From: Scalesia atractyloides
Taxonomy: Eukaryota; Streptophyta; Magnoliopsida; Asterales; Asteraceae
Reading direction: 5' to 3'
Length of the DNA: 64,000 nucleotides
NCBI GenBank assembly: GCA_947069175.1
Contig: CAMTDV010000027.1
Coordinates: 40,995,369-41,059,368, forward strand
Shown: piece by piece, positions 21,488 through 33,400 of the stretch
Position numbering within the stretch: position 1 is the first letter of the stretch
Layout of the letters: each line of letters opens with the position of its first letter
Made by a program: the position numbers and the translations under genes
Notes under the pieces: generated by a model
What the model was told of the DNA's origin: nothing
Database searches by the model: none
What the model saw: the letters and a program-made list of their open reading frames with translations, nothing else

Positions 21488-23631
21488 CCTGGTTGGAAAT
21501 TGTGAACTTCCTTGAGTGGAATTGACTTTCGTTGAAAAAAAATGGTTTTCATAATAAATAAAAATCTCATAAAAAGGTGCCCGACAAAAAGATTTTCTGC
21601 AAGGTTAAAATTTCTTTTCAAGCAATGGATTCTCGAAAATAAAATTTTAAGGGGAAAAGTTTTCTAGAAAATATTATTGTTGAGACTGAATCTTTTCTTT
21701 GGCACCTGCTCGAGAAATGATAGAAAAACTGCTAACACTTTTGTTCTGATCTTAAAACAGAAAACGATTAAGGTCTCAAGCAATGACGTGTCGGTAGATT
21801 CAGCAATACCTTGAAGTAAACTACGAAACGGAGACAAACTCTAATGATCACACAAGAATTCTGAATACCCACAATGTTGTGCAACTTGCGGGTAACACGT
21901 TGCGGCGTATGGCTTAATGGTCTTAAATCTTGCGTTGATAGATTGCCAAAGTCTGAGATTTTGGGTCTTTATATTGGCTAATCATTCGGGGATATCATAG
22001 TTGCTCTTCTGCTGCATCCAGATATATGTTGACCTAGACACAGCTATGATATCTTTTCTAAAAGAGCCTATGTGGCCAAAACCCTACACAAATGAATCTC
22101 TCATTGAGAATCATTCAAGTGCTTAATTCGTACCGCATCTGGTATCTGTCATAGCCCTTGTTAGACCTTGGTCTCTCTGCTGTACGGAAGTACTGACCTG
22201 AACACCAACTGTCTAACGTTGAAATCTCAAAAACGAATGAAGTCAGTATAGTCACCTGTTATGAGGAATCTTTGCACATACCTTGATCGCGGGGGTATGT
22301 CCTGACGTGGGACTCACGGGCACAACATTCTGATTGTGTCGGCATGAGTGGGGAACATTGAAGTTCTTGTCAATATTACCGCAACATGATAAAAAAGGCT
22401 CTTCGATCGCATGTTGAAAGATAGGTGCATGGATTTAAAAGGACAAGCATACTGACAGTTTTTCTTGTGCCTTAATTTTTAATATAACTAGTATTTTATC
22501 TCAAACAAACGAAGTGTTACCAGTATGATCTTTTGCAGGAAAGTCACAGGATTCAAGTCAGTTAGCATAAATTTTGTGTGCAAAAGGAGGCTTCCTGGCC
22601 CTAGAAACAAATTTCCGGATCTAAACTGCAACTTTCAATTTTTCTTAAGCTTATTTTTCATTTCTTGCATTATTTTTAACCAAAAAGGGCACATTTTTCG
22701 AGAAAATTTGAAGTTTTCGAGCGTAATTGATTTCAAATTCTTAGGCTTGAAGAAACCTTGAAAATATCTTTGCAGCGTAATTAATTATCCAGCGTAATTA
22801 ATAATTACGCTGGAATATAAAATCATATAAATACTTAAAATTTTTCACCGTTTGTAAATATTTTCAAAAAGTTATCCATATTATCTTCTTCCTCATCAGT
22901 ATTCACCCACACTCTCACATCCTCTGTTTTTCAATCTTCCTTTAGCATAACTGAACGAAATTGATATCGGTATGTTTTTTATATTCTAATGTACATTGGT
23001 CATTGTTTGAATGAGTTTCAATCATCGATTTCAGTTTTCTGTTCTGTTTAATAGTTTTCTTGATCGGGCCAGTTCTGGTTTAAAAAAGGGTTTATCAAGA
23101 AATTTTTTAATATGGCGTATTTATATTTGAATATAGCGTATTTAATATGAAGATAGCGTAATTATGCTGGTCAAGGATTGGCGAATTTAAGTCTTGAACG
23201 CGAGTTCAAGCAACCGGCGTATTAGACAAATACGCCGGCTAAGCTAAGCGTAGATAGTCATATACGCTGGCACTTAAATACGCTAAGCTATAATCAGCGT
23301 AATTATGTCTGATCAGCGCATTTGTATGAGACATCTAATGGCGAAGTTAAGTCTTAAACAATTAGTTAAGCAACCGGCGTATTAAAGTAATACGCCAGTC
23401 AAACCAGCGTAATAAAGCTTTTACGCCGAATATCACTTAATTTCGCCAGTTAGATGTTCTGCGTATTTATCCTCAGGTTCAGCGTATTTATCAGCGATTT
23501 TAATTGTTTGGTATATATATATATATGTATATTCCTTTTAATTTACTTTAATATCCCTATATATATATATATAATTCTAAACTTACATCGTCGTATGAAA
23601 ATCTAACTTGACTAGTTTCCACATTTCAGAC
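21488..23631 (+). other. Non-coding interval between pol and ORF3 of the SIRE-type element
   Basis: No convincing gene is present. From about 22720 to 23510 it carries a dense cloud of AGCGTAATTA / GCGTATTTA motifs in both orientations, including a 25-bp palindrome at 22789-22813 nearly identical to the one in the LTRs. A (TA)n run lies near 23513-23573. The interval could hold a splice acceptor or promoter for ORF3, but none is evident. Confidence 0.6.
22789..22813 (+). repeat. 25-bp palindrome in the SIRE-type element (pol-ORF3 interval)
   Basis: The arms are CCAGCGTAATTA and its complement around a short centre. It differs by only a couple of central bases from the palindrome at 26533-26557 in the 3' LTR and its decayed copy at 14081-14105. 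Confidence 0.9.
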
Positions 23632-26370
23632 ATGGCTCAACAATTGGTATGGGACGGTACGAGAAAGCATAATCAACCAATTACTCTAGTACCTCCGGAG
23701 CCAGATTTTGAAGACGTGATGGATTGGTTGTCACGTAGTAAAATTAGCTATGCAATCCAAGCTAATCCTACTATTTACTCCATTGATATAGAAGAATTTT
23801 GGACAATGGCAAGAGCAAGAACGCTGAACAACATCAAACATATCACAGCGATTGTTAGAAACAAAGAAATTAGAGTGACTGAGGAACGAATTCGGAAAGT
23901 TCTTAGCCTAGGAGATAATGCAAATGATCCATTGAAGCTAAAGAAGGAGGAAATTCTAGAGGGATTTCGTGGAATGAATTACGTCGGAGATTTTCGTCAC
24001 AAAAACGAAATAAAAAAGTCAGGGCTAACGAAAGACTGGAGATTCATTTTGCACACGTTTTGTATGAGCATCTGTCATCGAAAGGGCGGTTATGATGGCT
24101 TGAATCTAGAGTGGTCCGCGGCTATGCTGAATCTGTGAACAAATCAGCCGTTCAACATTTCTGGATTGATTTTTTACTGTATGATTGACAACATCAATAA
24201 AGGTGCATGGGCGATGTATCCTAGATTCGTGCAATTGCTCATCGACGATCAGCATCGAAACCTGCCACATGATGGAAACACGTACCAGTTCCAGTTACCA
24301 AAAGGAAGGCAGATCACTGAGCTAAAAACCAAAGAGTAGGTGATGTTGCATCACTGGATGTATCCTGAGGAAAGACTTCCAGTTGTTCTTGCTGCTTACA
24401 ACAAATATCGAGAAAAGACAAGAAAAAGTAGGGAAGGTGGAAGTCGTCCAGTTGATGTCTCCGAAGAAGCTGAAGAAGAAGAAGAAGAAATTCCTCTGGT
24501 ACGTAAGCGGAAGAAAAAGGAAAGAAAGTAGTAGAAGAGGAACCTTCGAGGGAGAAGAGCAAGAAAGATACGCCAAACCCAGAGCGAATCATGGCTGACA
24601 ACATTCACGCTGGATCGACCAGGGAAGAGATCGAAAGGATGCAGGCCATTCATGCAGTGGCAGAAGCTGAGAAACAGGAGAGGAGAATGAAAAGAAGGGA
24701 AATGACCGAATCTGAAACCCCAGAGGTTGTTACATCAGAGCAAGAACAGTTAGATAGATTCGTGGAGGGACTTTTTGCTGATCCACATGAACCTTCTCCA
24801 AGCGAAGTTGCAGCGCCAAAGAAGAGAAAATTAGGAAAAGGATCATCTGCAAGCGTTCCACCCAAACCTCCAGTATCGGCACAACCCCCTCGTCAGCAAA
24901 TTCCTTCTCGACCCAGACCTTTCAAGAGCTCTACAACCGTCTATCTAAGGAAATCGGGTCTTTCTCTGCTAAGGAATTATGTCTGTTGAAGAACAAAGTC
25001 AATGATACCGATGTTCTCAAGAGAAAGTTGAAAGAGAAAAGGTTGAAGAACAAAGAACTGCATGCATACGTTGCTAAGCAAACATAATTCATTAGATTTC
25101 AGCAGGAAGGGATGGAGAAGCTGCATGAAATGGTTCAAGAGCTATATGGTGCTGCAAACAGAAAGCCAAAGTACTCAAATGAAGAAATCTTTAACTTTGA
25201 CTTATTTAAAGAAAGAGAGCAGAAAAAGAAAGCAGACAAAGCTAAAAAGAAGGAAAAGCGTCTTGAATCAGCGGTTGATGTTGGCCTTGATGACGACAGC
25301 GACGAAGAGGAAGTTGACAAAGCAAAAATGCATGCAAAGTTCTTGGAATGGGGGTTGGAAGAAGATGTGGTGTATGAAACGGATGGGGGAGATGAATTTG
25401 AGCCACAGCATCCAGAGTGGTTCAAAAAGGAACGAGCGAAAATGCATGACTTTTATTAGGTAATCACAGTTGAGAAAACTGAGATTACTGAAAAATCATT
25501 AGTTGGAAGTACTGCAATCTGACTGGGCGTTTCGTCGTAAAACGAAGAGGTGGAGTGATTCAATATTTTCGAAGCGCTCAAGATATGCAGAGCTTGCCCA
25601 CATGGGACATACGTGAGCTTAGCAAGCATGAGCTGATTAACCCGACAAACAGCAGCATAGGTGGAGATTTAGAAAGATTAATACAAAGAGAATACTTGCG
25701 AGGATTTCAGTATTCAAGCCTCAGCGCCCCAGAAAAAGTGTGTCTAAAACCACCAAGGATCCGTTCACCGGTAAAGGAAAGATAACATGGGTTATAAATC
25801 CAGCAAATGTGGTTACCAGGGTGAAGCTTCCTCCAGAGCAACCTGTGACGCTCACCAATTTCAAGAAGTGGTTCTATGATGGCAAAACAGGTGAGGCAGT
25901 CATAAGGTCTGATTCAAATGAAGACATTCGCCTTCTGGACCCTATGGATGTTTTTATGTTCTGTCTTTCCGACCTGAACATCTTGTTTGGACATAAGATA
26001 AACATTGGGGCCGGAAATGAATATCTTGAGGAGGGAATGCTCTTTCAGAGGGCAGTCGAACATGCTAGAGCTCGAAAGATTGAAATAATGGAAATCTTGC
26101 TCAGAATGGAAGCGAAAAAGGAAAAAAAAAGCGTTAAGCAAGACGAAAGCAGCTGAACAAGAATCATCCTCTCCTCCAACCAAAGATCCATCTCCAGATT
26201 CAGACATCCAGATCATTCAACCACCTCCGACTTCATCCACATATGAAGTCACAATGGAGGCCCATCCAACCATTAGTGAAGCTTTTATTCAAAAATCAAC
26301 TGATGCAGCAACCGAACAGCAAGCCGAAGATCTAGCCGCAGACCCTGATGCTCGGAAACAAGATTGAAGA
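23632..26370 (+). pseudogene. ORF3 (env-position protein) of the SIRE-type element, broken
   Basis: The likely start is the ATG at 23632 (MAQQLVWDG). The N-terminal segment has the pattern EEFWTMARARTLNNIKHITA, then VTEERIRKVLSLGDNAND and, after a stop near 24136, AMYPRFVQLLIDD. This resembles the N-terminal domain of the third ORF of Asteraceae copia elements and the 'putative plant transposon protein' type; the resemblance is from memory. Later parts, in shifting frames, are Glu/Lys-rich and coiled-coil-like (24430-24980; 25112-25459; 25740-26156). I see no signal peptide or clear membrane segment, so 'envelope' describes only its position. Confidence 0.7.
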
Positions 26371-26390
26371 AAATCAAGCACACAACGGTC

Positions 26391-26402
26391 TAGGGGGGAT
26401 AT
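26391..26402 (+). other. Polypurine tract of the SIRE-type element
   Basis: TAGGGGGGATAT directly precedes the TGTTGGAAC terminus of the 3' LTR. Confidence 0.9.
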
Positions 26403-26856
26403 TGTTGGAACTTTTGGAAATCGTTGTTACTTGATAAACCATAGTTTGAGCTGATTCTGAAATAGTTAGAAAAACAAAAGGGTCAAAAGTGTAACTTTGT
26501 GAAACATCTATGTAGGCGCCGTATTTAATAGTCCAGCGTAATTATTAATTACGCTGGATGATCAGTTTGTATAAATACTATGAACAATGAATGTATGTCC
26601 AAGTTTATTGGATAGATTTTTTGTGATCTTCTTGTGTTGTGATTTTTGCTTTGTGCTTTCATCCGAATATCCAGGTGCTGTTATTGATTACATGTTATTG
26701 GGATTTCATATACAACACTAGTTGTTTGATCCAAACAAGATTCTTCATCTTCTTTGCTTGGTTTTTCTTAGTATTTGCACATTCAAACAACTAATCCATA
26801 GTTGTTTGGGTGAAAACAATCAACCACTGTGATCCGAATCTGTTTTGGGACTCACA
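26403..26856 (+). mobile_element. SIRE-type element, 3' LTR
   Basis: TGTTGGAAC...GGGACTCACA, 454 bp, matches 13949-14406 with scattered differences of a few percent. It contains an intact 25-bp palindrome (26533-26557) and TATAAATAC at 26570. TCCAG follows directly. Confidence 0.95.
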
Positions 26857-27203
26857 TCCAGCCACTTTAGGGCTTCTATGGATCCTTTTTCCCCATTAAA
26901 GTCTCAGGGTTTACAGGAGACAAAGTACTTATAAGTACATTCGTCCTTAACAGAACGTGACTTTTCAATAAGATCTATTTTCCTTGGTTCACTCTTCGCA
27001 TTTGAAGAGTGAACAAAGCTCTCCCTATGAGCTGAAGATGGTGGAATAGATAGAGGTCTAGAGCGAGTAGCACTCGATTCTCTAAGTCTTTCGATGGCCT
27101 TTCCCATGGCCTTTTCTACAGCCGCATCAATGCGAGCTTGAAAGTCATTATTATACATGGCTATATTTTTGGCGTCTTTGACGTTCCGTACTTTGTGCCT
27201 CAT
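26857..27203 (-). pseudogene. Gag N-terminal part (element B), right part of interrupted gag
   Basis: On the minus strand this encodes the gag N-terminus: KVRNVKDAKNIAMYNNDFQA, a helix VEKAMGKAIERLRESSATRS and a basic segment ending EKSRSVKDECTYKYFVSCKP. It continues, after removal of the copia element, into the capsid domain at 13939. The equivalent in element A is 3700-4129. The first Met at 27203 may not be the true start, because in-frame sequence upstream is degraded. Confidence 0.8.
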
Positions 27204-27479
27204 TAGAGTTAGCCATTCTTCAAAGCTTTGGTTCTATATACCAAATCAAATTTCTCTTAGCCATGGTATAATAACCATATCGGCTTTTAAACATTGGATA
27301 TAAAAATCCATTGCTTATTCTAGTGTGAATAACATCACAACTCTTAGGCTTAATATAACTATATTTTGGCCTAGGTCTTAATAGGACCATCATAGGCAAA
27401 TTACATCTGGACATAGTCCATTTATTATAGATAGGGGACCACAATGTCACAACTGTCATTGTCATATTTGATAATTTTT

Positions 27480-28690
27480 ATAGCACATAGGCTTGTCACA
27501 AAGGACATCGAAATATGGCATATAGGCCTGTCACTAATGGACATAGGATATGTCACATAGGCCTGTCACTAATAGACATAGGATATAACACATAGGCACT
27601 ACATCACTAATGGATGTTTAGTCACCGCACTGGTGATATTAGCTGGGATTAGGATAGATCACATGGCTATATAGAATAGATCATAACCTGAAATGGTAAT
27701 ACATCACTAATGGATGTTTTATTTATCATCGCACTGATGATATTAGCCGGGATCGAACAGATCACAAGGGCTATTTAGCCGGGATCAAATAGATCACAAG
27801 GGCTATTTAACCGGGATCAAATAGATCACAAGGGTTATATAAAATACATCTCTAATGGATGTTTAATCACCGCACTGGTGACATTAGCCGGGATCGAACA
27901 GATCACAAGCTATTTAGCCGGGATCAAAATAGATCACAAGGGCTATTTAACCGGGATCAAATAGATCACAAGGGTTATATAAAATACATCTCTAATGGAG
28001 GTTTAATCACCGCACTTGTGATATTAGCCGGATCAAAACAGATCACAAGGGCTATTTAGCCGGGATCAAACAGATCACAAGGGATATTTAACCGGGATCA
28101 AATAGATTACAAGGGTTATATAAAATACATCTCTAGTGGATGTTTAATCACCGCACTGGTGATATTAGCTGGGATCAAAACAGATCACAAGGGCTATTTA
28201 GCCGGGATCAAACAGATCACAAGGGCTATTTAACCGGGATCAAATAGATCCAATGGTTATATAAAATACATCTCTAATGGATGTTTAATCACCGCACTGG
28301 TGATATTAGCCGAGATCAAAACATATCACAAGGGCTATTTAGCCGGGATCAAACAGATCACAAGGGCTATTTAACCGGGATCAAATAGATCACAAGGGTT
28401 ATATAAAATATATCTCTAATGGATGTTTAATCACCGTACTGGTGATATTAGCCGGGATCAAAACAGATCACAAGGGCTATTTAGCCGGGATCAAACAGAT
28501 CACAAGGGCTTTTTAAACGAGATCAAATAGATCATAAGGGTTATTTAGCTGGGATCAAATAGATAACAAGGGCTATATAAAATATGTCTCTAATGGATGT
28601 TTTATCACCGCACTGGTGATATTATCCGGAATCAAATAGATTACAAGGGCTATTTAGCCGGGATCAAATAGATCACAAGGGCTATTTAAG
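27480..28690 (-). repeat. Higher-order minisatellite (141-bp unit made of 32-bp subunits) in the leader of element B
   Basis: A 32-33 bp subunit (CGGGATCAAA + CAGATCACAAGGGCTATTT) is repeated three times per block. Each block is punctuated by a roughly 45-bp segment beginning AAATACATCTCTAATGG with the hairpin-like TCACCGCACTGGTGA. Punctuation segments start at about 27841, 27981, 28122, 28263, 28404 and 28579, so the block is about 141 bp (last one 175). It lies where element A has an unrelated 67-bp repeat. Confidence 0.92.
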
Positions 28691-29221
28691 GTTAGGACAT
28701 AGTCCATTACCTTGGAAGTTAGTGTGATTCCTCTAGTCACACAACCATAAGTATGCACACTACTTGAATGTTAACATAAGAGGACCTTAATGGTTGATTA
28801 ATAGTCCCGGTCGCATTGACCTTAATGACTTGGAGGCTTGAACCTAGTCCACCACCTTTAGATAGAAGGATAACTTCCCTTAACTATCATGATAGAAGAC
28901 CCTTCCGTTCTTAACTATCATTTATATATTTGGCCAAATATGTGGTCTGTGCCACTTAGCAAATCAAAACCATTAAGATCTTTTGGAATTATAAAGCAGA
29001 GCATAAATTTCGAGTAAAATCGAAATGCTCATTTTCAAGAGGATGAATACATATATATATAATTCCAAAATACTTCATTAAATTTCAATTTAGAAATTAC
29101 AATACTTAGAAAAATGAAATAAATTATCCATGCAAGGACTTAAAGGAAATAAACATGTCCACATAGGGACTAAAAGAAATAACAATGTCCTCGCAAGGAC
29201 TACATATAACTAGAAGAAACT
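28691..29221 (-). other. Leader of element B between minisatellite and leader ORF
   Basis: I see no gene. Positions 28720-29190 match 4912-5378 of element A, and a short (TA)n run is near 29050. The region is non-coding and conserved between the two family members. Confidence 0.7.
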
Positions 29222-30309
29222 TCACTCGTCCTTCTTTCCCTTGACCAACTTGGAGAGTTTCTTGAAGAACTTATTCGTCTTTTTATCTGTTTTCTCCGCC
29301 TGTTGTTGCATTTCTTTCATCCTTTCTAAGGCCGCATTAATGGCCTCAAACAATGGTGGAGGTTGTGGTTGTGGTTGTGGCATACCGGATACTGGTACCC
29401 ATAAGTTGGATATCCAGTCGGTGCATAGGTAGGTGGGAAAGGAGACGGGTAAAGCGCGTTGTGCATAACCGCCTGTATGTAGGGGTCTTGTGACCATGCT
29501 TGATAGTCTACCAGTGTAGACGGGTTAAAAGGATCATATCCAGACATGTCTGGATCTGTGGGGACTGGGTTATTATAACCCGATGGTGGTGGTTGAACAG
29601 CAGGTGTTGGTGTTGGTTCAATCACAGGTGAGGTGTTAGAGGGCCCACCCATTTGTGGGTCCTCTCGAATCGTGGGGTAGGAGTTTGGCAAAGGTGGCAG
29701 CGATCCGGACCTTTGTCATGTACGTACCGACATACGTGCTCCACGCTTCCTTCTTGGTGGTTCAGGTGGTTGTTGAGGTTGGTCCACCGGTTCCATGTGG
29801 ACATCTTCTTGAACAGGAGGTGGTTGAGAGTGGTGAGAAGGAGTATGGGCGAAGGTGAATTGGTTCCAGTATTGGTCCCACTCATTAGGACCTTGGTAGG
29901 GCGATCCAGCGTAAGAGTTTGAATCGCTTGATATTTCAATGGGATGCATATTTGATCCTGACGGCGGCATCTCCGGGTCAGAGTCCTCGTCCATAGGGTG
30001 TGGTTGGTCCAACTGATTTTGATCGGCTGGAGGCGTATTTAAGTAATGGTTAGGGTTAAATTCTTCGTGGTAGGAGTGATGAGAATGGGAATGGTGAGAA
30101 TGGTAGGAGTGGTGTGAGTGGTAAGAATTTTGGGAATGTGAGGGCGAGTGTCTACTAGAGACAGAACGTCTCGCCGTTTGCCATGGAGACGAATCTCCTG
30201 ATTCTTGGTATGCATTTGAGTTATGAGGTTGAGGGGGGATGCGTCCTAATGGTCCTCCTCTCATTGGACCTTTTCCTCGTCCACTTTGTCCTATCACACG
30301 TGACGGCAT
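29222..30309 (-). pseudogene. Leader ORF of element B: Pro/His-rich protein of unknown function
   Basis: The ATG at 30309 opens MPSRVIGQSGRGKGPMRGG, and the frame runs to an in-frame TGA at about 29716, continues to near 29390, then shifts to end at 29222. Ignoring one stop and one shift it would be about 360 aa. It has a basic Gly/Arg-rich start, a His/Ser/Tyr-rich tract (30050-30130) and an acidic DEDSDPEMPPSG segment. It also has RRKRGARMSVRT, a Pro/Tyr-rich stretch, and a C-terminal amphipathic helix (ALERMKEMQQQAEK) ending in KLSKLVKGKKDE. No known domain is recognised. It lies between the primer site and gag and shares their strand. Similar proteins are familiar to me from Asteraceae genomes. 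Confidence 0.65.
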
Positions 30310-30462
30310 TTTCCTGTTAAAAATCCATTAAAAAACATACTAATAACTTAATAATGAAGTGAGTAATCCTAGGTCAATGCCTAGACTCGGAAGTCTAAGG
30401 AATGTGCTCGTGTAAGTTTGAGACTAAACAAAAAAGGCTAGTGTTTAATTCTCTCAAACATT

Positions 30463-30475
30463 GGCTCTGATACCA
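30463..30475 (-). other. Primer-binding site (tRNA-iMet) of element B
   Basis: On the minus strand it reads TGGTATCAGAGCC, four bases inside the 5' LTR end at 30480. This fixes the element's orientation. Confidence 0.93.
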
Positions 30476-30479
30476 ACCC

Positions 30480-33400
30480 TGTCACACCCCAGATTTCAAA
30501 CCCCGAAATCCATACACAGGTGGGCCCGGGTGGGGAGTATCATGACATCAGTTGATAATCATCATAGTCAATTAAACACGACACAGCGGAAGTCTTAGAG
30601 TAAAATTACTACTACAAACTGAATGTTTGAAAATACAAAATAATATACAAGCTTGTAATAGAAGATCCACAGGCGGATCATAAAATGTACATGGAGAGAA
30701 TACAAAACAGACTTTAGGCATATTTAGGATTTGCAAGATCCACTATTACTACCGAGCAGCTTCCGGCCTATTTCGTATTGTACCTGCAGTTTAGCCTTTG
30801 GACCATACGTCAGCTTACGCTGGTAAATACACTAAACTGACTCATTTTGAAAACTTTAAAATGGTTTTAAGTGCAGAACGGCACAAAATCTTTTATTAAC
30901 TTGGGAAAGTTAACCTTGCAACCTTGTATCAGATTCACATGTTTGTCAACACATTCAGGGTCCAGTACAAAAACCGAGACATGATTAAATACACACCACT
31001 CAGGACTCACGAAGGAGTCATCCCCAACGTCTTAGGAACATTGCATATGAGCATCAAAAGGTGTATGCCTACACCCCGTGCTAAGGTCGTGGCCAATAAC
31101 TAATGTATTGAGCCCAGGATATCCAGGACATGGTAATTTAACCCCTGATGTTTAAGTTATCAAACAAAACTGATTAAAACGAAATATGCGGGTTTACTAG
31201 CCACAAGCGGGCATTCGATTGACCCTATTTTAGACCAAGCAGTAATAATTTACCGCATCCCAAGCCCGTAAAATAAGTCGAGAGTATTTACCTGAGCTAG
31301 TCTTCTTCTTTTATTTTTAAATAACTCAGCCGTATACAAAAGTACCAAGTGCAGATAGCATTTACCGGGAAGGCTCTATTCTGGATTATGGCAAAGCTAG
31401 CCAATTAAATACTAACGGTCTTATAAACCGAATAGTGTACATGATCATTACGTATAACGCTTGATTAAACGATGATCGGATAGAATGTATTTTAAAAACC
31501 CGACAAGTACTTGACTTGTATAATATGGGTAAACTATAAACATTCTGGATTTTGAAACTTAAATGACAAGGTTAAACCCGTTTCAGTTAAATTCCGTAAA
31601 ATAGTTACATATACGTAACTGTGCGCATAATAGCGTTAACGGGTAACCGGATAAGTCATTGACAAGTTCTATATACCATTATATTTTAAATAAGTTAAGA
31701 TATCAGTAGGATATCAACTTATATGCACGTTAAGGTTTTAAAATGAAATTATGCCTCATAAGGGCAATTTGGTAATTTTACACATAGTTTATAAATTATT
31801 TGGGATTCAGAGTTTATTACATGTACCTAATGTAAATATGTTTAAAATAAGTTTTAAAATCAGTAGGTAACAACTCTTGGTCCATTAATATGGTTTAAAA
31901 CCATGTTATGCGCCGAAACGGCGCTTTAGTCGTAAAATGGCGTTTTATGCGATGTTTAATGAAAACTGATGTTAGGGTCAGATTAAAATGTTTAAAATAC
32001 GTTATTTAATATAACATATCAGTAGGTAAAAGATTTACCTTGAAAATATTTGGTTAAAGCCATTTTATAAGCCATAAGGGCTAAAACCGTCATTTATCGA
32101 CATAGTTTAAGGACTTGTTTGAAAACTCAGTTTATAACTTGGTTTAACATCCCAAATAATCCTCCTTATAATATTACATCGGTAGAAAACTCATTTTCAA
32201 GTTTATTATCATTAAAACCTTGATTTATGTAAAAAGGACATTTTGGTCAAAGATGGCATAATTATAGAACTTGCGCATAAACTTGGATTCTGATTATGAT
32301 CCTCAAAGGGTTATGCTACATTATATTATGATTATAATGTAACTTTAGATCAGAAGATAACTAATCTAAATAGGGTCAGAATCAAAAGTCAAAGCAGAAG
32401 TCAAACTTCGCGACTTTCGGTTGCGAACCGACCCTCGAACTGAAATTGACGAGCCGAACATGTTCTCACATGTTCTAATAATTATTACCAACTTGTTTAA
32501 GTGTCAAAACAGGTTTCATAACATATATAAGAACAATTTATGATTTTTCGAAAAATGGCCTATTTGACTTTTTAATAACTTAACTTTGACCCGTCAATTG
32601 GTCTAGCAAACGTGATCTTCAGGAGGTGCCCTTTACAGGGATTAACACCTACCTTATTACGATCACTTAGCCATGTTCATTTCAAACAATGGCTGGACCA
32701 TAATGGTCTTAACCGAAAGTCAAAGCGTTTGCCGTAAAACGCTTGACTTTTGGCTATAAAAGCCTATAAACGAAAATGCACAAAGAAGGAACACTTACCA
32801 GTGATTCCTAAGGTGCAAGAGAACTATGTTGGATGCTCCTTTTAGCTAGGAACTTCCAGAGGAGGGAGAAGAGTTATGATTTAGAAAGGTGCAAGTTCAA
32901 ATGAAGCACTTGAACACCTATTTATAGTTGGAGAGCTCAAAGGAGGTGAACTCAGGTGTTTAGGGGTGTAAGAAGAAGCTTACAAGTGTCCCAAAACGTG
33001 GCATAGCTGATTACAAGTCCATAGATTCGATCAAATGGTTTTTGGAGTTTTGTTTGGAGACCAAGCAAAACTTTCTACAGCAGAGCCTCTCTCGCGCCCC
33101 GCGAGAGACCCAGGCCTGGTCTCTTGCGGCCCGCGACCGCCCCTTGGCCAGTTTCAAAGTTTGACACTTTAGCCCCTTAACTTTAAAAAGCTTCTAAAAA
33201 CCTTTTTAAACACCTTCTTGGCACTTTTAGCCCTCAATAGCCAATACTTGGCATACCTGGGATTATGTCTGGACATTGTCGAGCTTTCGGTTCGTTAAAA
33301 GGTCACTCAGAGGTATAAATTAACATGTTGACACTTTTAATCCCTCTGTTATCCAACTTTCACATATTTACGAAATTGAACTCTCACGTCCAACAAAAGG

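Larger units (their letters stand above)
13949..26856 (+). mobile_element. Complete SIRE/Maximus-type Ty1/copia retrotransposon, nested in element B
   Basis: The element has two LTRs (458 and 454 bp, a few percent diverged), a tRNA-iMet primer site, gag, protease, integrase, RT and RNase H in copia order, an additional ORF downstream of pol, and a polypurine tract. A perfect 5-bp duplication flanks it. Its 12.9-kb length and third ORF fit the SIRE/Maximus clade. It is broken by at least four frameshifts and stops in gag-pol and several in ORF3. Confidence 0.95.

Noticed and set aside
24314..24653. Ser/Phe-rich minus-strand frames opposite ORF3
   Set aside because: Shadows of the Glu/Lys-rich ORF3 coding strand (GAA/AAG read as TTC/CTT).
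23632..26370. Calling ORF3 a retroviral envelope
   Set aside because: It only shares the position of an env gene; no signal peptide, membrane anchor or envelope motif is visible.
27480..28690. Regularly spaced repeats resembling a CRISPR array
   Set aside because: Subunits are contiguous without unique spacers, and the sequence is a plant retrotransposon leader.
29653..29922. Plus-strand frames of 67-89 codons rich in Val/Trp/Arg
   Set aside because: Antisense to the leader ORF of element B, whose composition explains them.
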